The position numbers were made by a program, and so were the translations under genes. Under the pieces are notes generated by a model that made no database searches, had not been told where the DNA came from, and saw only the letters and a program-made list of their open reading frames with translations. A DNA stretch of 64,000 nucleotides from Sparassis latifolia (Eukaryota > Basidiomycota > Agaricomycetes > Polyporales > Sparassidaceae). Positions 55,968 to 64,000 of the stretch are shown piece by piece. Location of the stretch: the NCBI GenBank assembly GCA_018466975.1, contig CM031555.1:2170001-2234000 (forward strand), written 5' to 3'. Within the stretch, counting starts at the first letter, position 1, and each line of letters begins with the position of its first letter.

Positions 55968-56447
55968 CTAGTGAGCAGGTAGCGATGTTGTGAGCCGGAA
56001 CTTGAGGTTGTATGTGCCCAGTTCGATGGATATGGGTCCAAGTGTGCATGCAGTCGCCAAGATGATCGCGCAGCACGCACGTTAGACGCCGGGGAGAACA
56101 GACGCCGACGACCAAAAGAGATAATATTAGGTTAAATTTCCCAGGTAGAGCGAAGCACAAATAGTATAACTTGAGGTCGTGAACCGGCCGAAGAGTTGTG
56201 CCGAGCAATGTTTTCTCGAACGAACACCGCCTATGAGTAATATTGATCGGAGACGTTTACACTCGCGCCGTGTTCTGTTTGTGGTCATTATCCTTCCTTT
56301 TTTGGCATCCATCTTGGAACTGGGTTAACAAAAAGGCATCGGGCAAGAAATCGCGAAAAACTGCGATGCATACAAACATATACTCTATCGTAATAAGTCA
56401 CATCGCCGTAGTCGTTACAAGGGTCCGGAACGCAGCCCCTACTATTG
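55968..56447. other. Intergenic between HID1 and the sulfate permease
   Basis: About 480 bp; both neighbours are on the minus strand, so this holds the HID1 promoter and the permease 3' UTR. No other feature seen. Confidence 0.4.
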
Positions 56448-59201
56448 TCATGACTCTTCCACCTTCAGATCCGACTTGGTCGTGCTCGTCTGACTGTGTA
56501 ACCGTGCCAGACCGCTCTCCGCGGCACGAACAGCACTGATCAGATCGAAGTGGAAGAATGGCGTGTCCACTAGACTGATGGGCTCGCTCTCGTCCTCGAC
56601 ATCCTGCAGATGCGACGGCACCTGTTGTATGCTCCCACCAGACTCTTCGTCATGCAGCTTGTCTGGTGTGGGCACCTTGCGTCCACCGCGGTAAGGAACC
56701 ACAGGCGCGATTTCAAGAGGAATGCTTGACGACGGTACTCCGGTGCCGAATCCGCCTGCGATGAGGGCGCGGCGGATCCATGGAGACAGGATAGTTGCAA
56801 AGTGAAACTGCAATACGTTCGTGAGTCGCTGCATGACAGAACGTAGTAAAAATACTCACCTCGATAGGATGGTCTGCCCATCGCTCGAGTTCTGTCCTGG
56901 TATCGATCAACGCTTGTACAGCAGTGGTATCAATCTGAGAGCTGTGTAATCGCGATCAGCTACAATGCAGGCGAGCGGACTTAAGATGCACGCACATTCC
57001 GGAGAAGTCAATCACGACGGCACGTAATTCTGGTCTCTTCAAGTTCTCCGCGGACTCATCATGTCCTGGCCGGGGACCAGGGTCATTCCAAGGACGGTCG
57101 CTAAGCTTGACGGCAGCCATGTCCCTCCCCCGTCTCATGTGCTCCTTCACGTAATCCACGATCACGGAGTTGAGCAGGTACGAGTTTGGATAGAGGAAGC
57201 TCTCCTCGAACCGGTAAACGATCACACCGGGCTCTGGCGGTGTGACCTTCACCGCGGCATTCATGACCGTGGGCTTGGGGTTGAGCGGAACGAACACGTC
57301 CCGGGTTTCTGATGCATCGTCGCGCTTGTCTCCTCGGAGCGTGACCTTTCCGAGGAAGTACCCACGCGGGCGGGCAATGCGCACTAGGAGCAGCGCCGCA
57401 GAACTCGCAACTGCAGTGTAGATACCTATCTCGATCGTGGAGAACACCGTGACGAGGACTGAGGCCGCCCAGATAACGAACTCCATCGGCGATACGCGCC
57501 AGTACGAGTACGCCTGGCGTGGAGACGTGACGAGGTCCGCGACGGCGTGGATGATCACCGCAGACAAGCCAGCGGTGGGAATCCAGTAGAAGGCCGACGT
57601 CAGACCATACAAAGCGACGATAACGACGATGGATGAAAGGATGCCCGCAGCAGGGGTTCGCACGCCCGACTTGGACTTCAGTGCAGAGCGGGAGAAGGAA
57701 CCGGTGGCCGGGTAGGCGCCGAACACTGTGCCCACAGTGTTGGTGACACCGATGGCGATGAGCTCCTGATTGGGGTTAATCTTGTAACCGTTTCGGCGAC
57801 CAAAGGCTGCATTTTGCGTGTCAGCCAAGTAGAAACTGCGAGGTGGCGTTGGAAAACGTACATCTCGCGATGGCGATGTGTTCCAGCACAAGAATAATCG
57901 TAGCCACAGGGTACTGGCCGGCGAGCGCTGAAACCAATTGACGATCGATGACGGGAGAACCTACATGATGGAAACCCCGTGGTACAGTTTGGAGGATCTT
58001 GATAGGATAACTGCCAGACTTTGACCTTCGATGCCGACAATACAGCCAAGATGCGAGCGTCAGAATAATAATAACGAAGGCATTTCGGAAGACGGATATG
58101 AAGAAAAATATCCGTTCTAATAACACGAATTCAGTAAAGCCGGAGGAGTGATGATAGAAAACGTACTTCTTCTGGGGAAACGTCGAGAAAGAATATCGCA
58201 AAATATCCGAATGAGGTAGAGGCTCGCAAGTCCGGTGAGTCCAAAAGCCGCATCAAGCTTGGTCTTCGGTAAATACTTGAGCGAGTTTATGATGACCTCG
58301 TATGTATCAGCACGCGTACTATCACAACAAACTCAGCAAAAGCGTTAGCAAAAAGACTGAGATACACATACTTGAACCCCGTCTCCCCCATTAGACCGGG
58401 AACTTGCCCCGCAACGATATTAATTGCGGAGCCGGTCATATACCCACCAACCGCTGGCGCCGGTATAAACTCCACGACCCACCCGAGACGTAGGATTCCT
58501 AGGCCGAAGGTAATCCATCCGCAAATGAAAGCGAGGGTCGTTGCAATCTGCGGACTACTCCAAACATTAGGGTGTGCCTTGTTGACACGGGCGATGATCT
58601 GCGAGACGGTTAGGGACATGACTGCCACTGGGCCGATTGAGACATCCTTCGAAGTGGCGAAGAGCTGCGATTTTCAGATCAATGGGAGGTAAGATTTGAG
58701 AGAGACAATGGCATCATACACAGTAGACAAATGTGCCAACGAACGCGGAGTACAGACCATATTGTGGAGGCAGTGTGGCAATCTGAAAATTGCAAAGTCA
58801 CACGAGCTGCGGAACGTGGGTTAAAGTTCAAACCCACCGTAGCATAAGACATGCTCTGCGGTACAGCGACTATCCCAACTGTCAGACCAGCGACCACATC
58901 GCCGTACAGCCAACCTAAATCTGTCAAACAATCTCAGACTGAGGGCCTTCAACCAGCGTTTCAGGGTTAAACTGACTATATCTTGTGATCCAGCCAATGA
59001 TAGGGAAAAGACTCCTGAAGTAGTGGAGGACCTGGAGAAATGCACAGATGAGCGAAAGGATGGACAGAGGCGGAAATTGCTTACTTCGCGCTTTGGGTCC
59101 CTCGAAAGGTGGCGAACCCAGTCTGATACGGAGACGACGGGAACACTCTCTTCGGGGTACCCGATGATACGCTTACCGTATCTTTTCGCAGTGGAGAACA
59201 T
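56448..59201 (-). CDS. Sulfate permease, SulP family with STAS domain
   Basis: Ten exons (59201-59085, 59031-58977, 58920-58838, 58782-58720, 58664-58372, 58318-58167, 58116-57862, 57806-56996, 56941-56860, 56807-56448) give 756 residues. WLYGDVVAGLTVGIVAVPQS, PPQYGLYSAFVGTFVY, GPVAVMSLTVS, GGYMTGSAINI, EHIAIARSFGRRNGYKINPN and GAYPATGSFSRSALKSKSG are SulP motifs over about 12 membrane helices. From about residue 560 a cytosolic STAS domain (AVVIDFSGISQIDTTAVQAL) closes the protein. It is expected to import sulfate with protons at the plasma membrane. Nearby genes show no sulfur link. Start at the ATG at 59201, giving the usual SulP N terminus ending KREVLHYFRSLFPIIGWI. Confidence 0.92.
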
Positions 59202-59804
59202 GGCGGGTATGGGGTGTCGAAGCGCCCGAAGGGTGTTCCGTCGAGTAAGCTAAATAGCGGAAGACCTCGTGCAGGAAAGAGCCGGGAGATTGGTAGGCCA
59301 GGTACTGATATTCTCGTTGTATGACAGATGGCGCCCTTTCCACAGACCTGAAGAGTCTGCAACAGGCTTACGAGATCTCGCAGAAGCACTAAGCCTAACC
59401 GATGTCAGCTATCAACGGGATTGACTCACTGCTACGAAGCTTCCTCGAGATGATATAAGAAGACAGGAACGCCAGACTTTGTTTTCAGGCGTATACCCCG
59501 AGCGGGCCATCATATTGCTGGATAGTATTTATTGTCAAAGCACGCAATCTCCGGCGTTCTTGACGCGAAGGTGGTCACGTGACCGTTCGATCGCGACTGG
59601 ATCGCGCAGGGAAGACGCAACGCACTCGGAAGAAGGCGAATACGCGGCTCCGGGCTCGGGACCTGCACCACCTTCTTACGGCAACGAGGGCGCGGTAGGG
59701 CGCGGCGGCGAGGTCTACTACACTCACCTCCCTAAAAAGTCAAAATGCTCTCTGATCGGTACGTGACGCCTTTTCCACCACAATGACACAAGATACTCCT
59801 CTGG
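59202..59804. other. Intergenic upstream of the sulfate permease
   Basis: About 600 bp with the permease promoter; on the minus strand TTATATCATC near 59450 may be its TATA element. No other supported feature. Confidence 0.35.
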
Positions 59805-60660
59805 TTAGACTATGGGCCAACTCGGCGAATTTACTGCGTGGTGGTCAGTGCCTGTCGTAGCCTTGTGATTCCGTCGCACGAGCAGGCCCAGTAGCATCGA
59901 GCTACAACTCCGAGGTAACGAGAGTCCACTAAGTCCGAGGAATTCACCCAGCGCAACTAGCTCGTAGCTGGGCAGCTGCGGATTGTGGAGCCTGCGACGT
60001 AGCGTGTGATTAAAGCCTTCGTCGCTCAAGAGCTGCGGGAAACGAGAACCGTTATAGTCGTAGTCCGCCAGTAACGTGCAAAATCAATCCTTGGCGTGGA
60101 TTGAACCGCGATCGCGCCTGCTTGTTCTTAAAGTGCATACCCGTCGTCATTTGTGCCTGCATCCCTACTGATACCTCATGGTCTGTACATGACGTCGTGA
60201 GACATTGGTACTCACATTATTCACCAAGATGTCCCCGCCCGTCCTATACGCACAACAATAGAGAGCATGCGCAGTCGATGACACGAGGAGTCCATTGATC
60301 ATGAGGCACACAGTGGTAGCGATTTCCGAATTGCATGTCCATCAGCTTCACAACCGAACCACCCTGACTCAGTGGTCGTTCGGCGGCGAGGCTGTATGTC
60401 TTGACAGCTCCAGCATGCGCTTCGAAACACCCTTTCAGATAAGGGTAATCTGGGGTACGATGTTTGCCTTATTTCATTCGTCTGCGTGACCACTACGTTC
60501 TCCCGAGAGTGATACCTACAGTACTTCATTTGATGCGGCTACTGTTAGGTTTTGCAGAAACTTCTCATGAACTGATGTGACGGCAGTGGAACGGCACTCA
60601 CCTTGATCTGCTACGTGTGCTACTCCGGATAATGAGGCGGCATCTCCAGGCATACGATAA
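59805..60660 (-). CDS. Unresolved coding patch, possibly a degraded or multi-exon gene
   Basis: Three minus-strand stretches look coding, but I could not join them. From about 60450 to 60237 a frame reads DYPYLKGCFEAHAGAVKTYS, then SVVKLMDMQFGNRYHCVPHD. Around 60240-60210 a frame reads YRTGGDILVNN before a GTGAGT donor. From about 60080 to 59805 a frame reads LADYDYNGSRFPQLLSDEGF and LPSYELVALGEFLGLSGL. A start MPGDAASLSGVAHVADQ with a GTGAGT donor lies at 60652. DILVNN recalls short-chain dehydrogenases, but this is too little to assign a family. It may be an unknown gene with odd introns or a pseudogene. Confidence 0.3.
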
Positions 60661-60991
60661 GATTTGATCACGGGGTAAGTGCAGGATGCCTGTAGATAAC
60701 ATTGCAAGTGAGTTCCGGTGAATCATTCTGGTTGTGCGGTAGAATCAGACAGGATATCTGTGTAGGGAGTACTAGCCACAGCGAAGTTGAAGAGTTGCCA
60801 ATTGGAGCAGTGCACCAGCTGCAGGAGGGAGCGTGGCGAGACCACGTGGCAGACTTAATGAAGCTCTGACTTTGCAGCGCTATGTTTTGACTTCACCTCT
60901 CAACGTCGGACCAGCGCGCAGTGCGCCTGTAGCAGCAATTTCACGACCTCCATTTTCTCTTCTCCGCAGAACTTCATCAAATTCACGACTA
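60661..60991. other. Intergenic upstream of STRAP
   Basis: About 330 bp. An upstream in-frame extension of the STRAP frame (from 60833) is read as leader. Confidence 0.4.
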
Positions 60992-62242
60992 ATGTCTCTT
61001 CCTCACCCCAAAGCAGTCCCTCTCGTCGCTCCCGGGCACACGCGACCCGTCACGCATCTTTCTTTCTCACCTCTTCAAGACGACGGAACTTACGTGCTCA
61101 TCTCCAGCTGCAAGGATGGGAATCCGATGTTGCGAGAATGGACCGGTGACTGGATAGGCACGTTTATAGGCCATAAGGGTGCAGTGTGGAGTAGCAAACT
61201 ATCTCCCGATACTTCGCGAGCAGCCTCCGGCAGTGCGGACTTCACAGCGTGAGTACTTTCTCCTTCCATCGTGACACGATTCTTCCGTCAGTCCTGCGCA
61301 ATGCCCGACGTTCACCTAATGTCCTGCGAAACAGGAAGGTCTGGGACTCGTATTCTGGCGACTGTTTGCATTCGTTCCCGCACAATCACATCGTCCGGAG
61401 CGTCGCAATGTCTCCGAGCACGTCTCATCTACTCACTGGCGGGCAGGAGAAGAAGGTGCGGATGTTCGATCTCGGGCGACCCGACGCAGAACCAGATCTC
61501 TTAAGTGATAACGGCGCTGCCTTGTCACACGATGGCACAGTCAAAAGTGTTGTGTGGGTGGGCGATCATACAGGTGTGACGGCTGGAGAGGATGGCTTGA
61601 TCAAGTAAGTCTGCAGTCGCACATATTATAGCGGTGCTGGCATGCGACGTGGCAGTGATCGTTCTTTGTTCTAGGTGGTGGGATCTTCGGACACGAAAGT
61701 TGACGACAAGTCTGACCTTCCCGGGTCCGATCACGTCGATGGAATTGTCCCAACAAACGAATCGACTGGTGGTGACATCTGGAAAGACCGTGTCGTTCAT
61801 CCCTGCGCTGCTCAACGGCACCCAGACGCACAGTCTGACATTACCATACGCACCTTCATCTGCATCGATACATCCCATCCTTCAGGATCGGTTCGTGACA
61901 GGCTGTACGAGCGACGAATGGGTGCGCATACATGACGTAACCGGAGAGGAGAGGGATGTGCTGAAAGGACACCATGGGCCGGTACATTGTGTCGAGTTCA
62001 GCCCGGATGGTGAGATGTTTGCGAGCGGTAGTGGTGCGTCGTTGCATTTTCACCCCTTGGATGCGCCTTAACTTATGACCTTGGTGTCTGTCTTACAAAC
62101 TGTAGAGGATGGTGAGTCTTTCCTCATTACGTTTAAGCCGTACGCTGACCAAAAACTTCCAGGTACGATCCGGCTGTGGCAGACGACACCTGGGAAGAGC
62201 TATGGTCTTTGGCAAGGCAGTCATACCAACGGTGGTCCGTAA
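60992..62242 (+). CDS. STRAP: WD40 protein STRAP (SMN/translation-associated)
   Basis: Exons 60992-61248, 61335-61604, 61675-62033, 62106-62111 and 62163-62242 give 323 residues in seven WD40 repeats. VPLVAPGHTRPVTHLSFSP, GNPMLREWTGDWIGTFIGHK, GQEKKVRMFDL, GLIKWWDLRTRK and HHGPVHCVEFSPDGEMFASG match serine/threonine kinase receptor-associated protein, which in animals binds the SMN complex and other partners. Exon 4 has six bases (AGGATG) and encodes Glu-Asp of the GSEDGTIRLW repeat. Leaving it out keeps the frame but deletes those two residues. Start at ATG 60992 because MSLPHPKAVPLV matches the family; a longer frame upstream is leader. Confidence 0.92.
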
Positions 62243-62582
62243 TTTAGTAGACGTTAATGAGGTGCATGTGAGGCGGGCCGACGGGGGAGAGTCGATGGGG
62301 TGGTTGCAGTCTCATTTCGGAGCTGGTGATTCTCTCAGCATTAACATACCGGCATCATCATCGTTGTACTAAAATCGCTGTCACGCACATTTCGCTATCA
62401 TGATCATCTACATAATGTTTGTTCAAAATTTTCGTTCACGATGAGCCGGTCGCGTTTGGAGGCCTGCGCTTTGATACATTTATGGTATTCGGTAAACGAT
62501 ACAGCTACGCCTACAGAACTAGCTGGACAACTTCTCATACAAGGCACTCAGATTCTCTCTCAGCCTGACATCACCTGCTCCG
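62243..62582. other. Intergenic between convergent genes
   Basis: About 340 bp, presumed 3' UTRs of STRAP and NYN gene C. No feature seen. Confidence 0.4.
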
Positions 62583-64000
62583 CTAGGGAGCATCCTTATG
62601 ATACACTGGGCACAGCGACACGTACCGATTTCCGTCCATCCCGCCCGGAACGTCCTGGTAATCCGCCAGCTTCACCACGCCCGCCTCCGCGGCGAGCGAT
62701 GTGTACTGCTTCAGAGTCAAGACTCCCGCGCACTCGTACACGCTCGGAGACTCCTTGAGGAGCAGCGAACCGAGTGCCGAGAAAGAGAGGTGCATATTGC
62801 CCTCGCTGATCTGCTGGGTGAGCACTTTCACGAGGGAGCGGAACTCGGCCGGGACGGGTTTGGACTTTGACTTTGACTTGGAGGTAGACTTGGAGGTAGA
62901 CGTCGATGTCGAGCTGGAAACTGTGCGCGACATCTTGCTTGGGGTGCATGTGGTCGGGGCGGGAGGTGCGGAGTTTCCGGCTTTGGGCACCGGAGTGGTC
63001 GTCGTTGGTGCCTTCGGGGGCAGGGGTGGCACAGGTCTTACGGACGACACCGAACCTACGCTTGGTGCAAGTATCTTGGAGGCTGAGCGCATTGGGCTCA
63101 AAGATGCTGCCGGACTAAAGCTAAGGGCTGGCGCCTTCGCCGAAGCGGCGGACGACGAGTTGACCACGGTAGGAGTGAACTGCGGAATCTCGTCGAACGT
63201 TTGCCACAAGTACTCATTTCTTGGAGCAGCACTACTCAGTGACGGGATAGCCGGTGGGGTAGGAGCTGGAGCAGTGGCCCAGCTATCCCAGGTGCTCGTT
63301 GAAGGCCATTTCCAAGATGACGGTCGTGTCTCGTTGACAGGCTGCGGTGAGAGGCAAGATTAGACATCTGAGTTATTCTTTTGAAGTACAGAAGCAACTC
63401 ACAGTGATAGGCGTGGGTGCAGCACATTCTGGCACGGGTACCTTCTCTACAGGTGTTGATTTCCGTGGCGTAGTAACCGGAATGCTCTCACAACTCAGCT
63501 AGAGGACGGGTGCATAAGAGGTTTCGTGCAAATTCGAGGCAACTCACTGTACTAGATGTTGACGGCGTAGGCGACTGGATAGTGTTGGCAAGAGGACGAA
63601 CCATGTTAACTGCCGGTGTCTTTGGTCTCATCTCAGCCTGCTTCGCCTTCCACGCCGCCAGAGTAAACACTGGCTCGGGTTCCGATGTCTGTCTATCCTG
63701 TCGTGATACCGTTGGCGACGGCGGGGTAGACAGGACCGGAGGCGGCTTGGTGGACTGAGAACGTGGCTGCGGGAATGGATTGGAATTGAAGACATCCTGT
63801 GAATGGGATTTGTTCGAGTCGACGCTCGGAGGCGTGGACGGACACGAGGATACGGCCGCCTTCTCCGGCACTGGCACGACATATCCTGGCCAGTCGAACA
63901 CCTCCGCTGCTTGCGCCTTGAGGCTCACGTGCGCGGCGACAGGGGAGAGTAGTATTACGCGGTACCTCCGCAGACCCAACACCGAGACCGCATACACAAA
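62583..64000 (-). CDS. NYN-domain protein C, third paralogue (5' part off the window)
   Basis: Exons 64000-63548 (continuing beyond the window), 63498-63403 and 63341-62583 give the last 436 residues. It begins inside the NYN domain at FVYAVSVLGLRRYRVILLSP, equivalent to the stretch after GDRD in copies A and B. The middle exon again has exactly 96 bases in phase 0, as in A and B, though the encoded residues are unrelated. After a Ser/Pro/Thr linker with a Ser-Lys repeat (STSKSTSKSKSKSKP), the C-terminal winged-helix-like domain (EFRSLVKVLTQQISEGN, YECAGVLTLKQYTSLAAEAG, then YVSLCPVYH) closes the protein. It is more diverged than A from B. It lies 38 kb away on the opposite strand. Confidence 0.78.

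Noticed and set aside
60090..60110. GGTTCAATCC on the minus strand, like a tRNA B box
   Set aside because: The flanking bases cannot form a five-pair T stem and no matching D arm or acceptor stem is visible.

Overview
The window is nuclear DNA of a filamentous basidiomycete, most likely Agaricomycetes. Almost every gene is cut by many short introns (about 41-85 bp, GT-AG with some GC-AG), genes lie on both strands roughly every 2 kb, and the gene set is eukaryotic and fungal (TRAPPC13, TEL2, POLD2, PFF1, BMT2, Cmc2, Pet100). I built the gene models by hand from splice signals, reading frame and remembered family motifs. Exon coordinates are therefore predictions, but for nearly every model the exon lengths close in frame from ATG to stop.

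Layout. 1-18.2 kb: a partial Ser-rich protein (-), TRAPPC13 (+), rRNA methyltransferase BMT2 (+), a small membrane protein (-), telomere/PIKK factor TEL2 (-), a 12-exon MFS transporter (+), a Ser-rich protein (+) and ER glucosidase I, GH63 (-). 19-24.1 kb: two tandem paralogues with an N-terminal NYN nuclease domain and a C-terminal winged-helix-like domain. A third, truncated by the window edge, lies at 62.6-64 kb on the other strand. 24.4-31.4 kb: mitochondrial TACO1/YebC (-), a small unknown gene (+), DNA polymerase delta subunit POLD2 (-, frameshifted near its C terminus) and a cytochrome P450 (-). 31.4-35.5 kb: a gene-poor stretch with a hAT-like non-autonomous repeat, of which a short inverted relative lies at 25.8 kb. 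35.5-52.2 kb: glutamate decarboxylase (+), vacuolar membrane protease PFF1 (-), Pet100 (+), serine/threonine dehydratase (-), GH31 alpha-xylosidase-like enzyme (+), Cmc2 (-), transketolase (+), complex III subunit QCR7 (-, frameshifted) and nucleoside diphosphate kinase (+). 52.5-62.2 kb: HID1 (-), sulfate permease (-), an unresolved coding patch (-) and the WD40 protein STRAP (+).

Most genes are housekeeping. Four serve the respiratory chain (TACO1, Pet100, Cmc2, QCR7). The least ordinary content is the NYN/winged-helix family with its conserved exon architecture; a set of extreme micro-exons (6 nt in transketolase and STRAP, 10-16 nt in four other places); an excess of GC-AG introns; two single-base frameshifts in essential genes; and the CTCAACTC-rich repeat. 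No CRISPR array, rRNA or convincing tRNA was seen.
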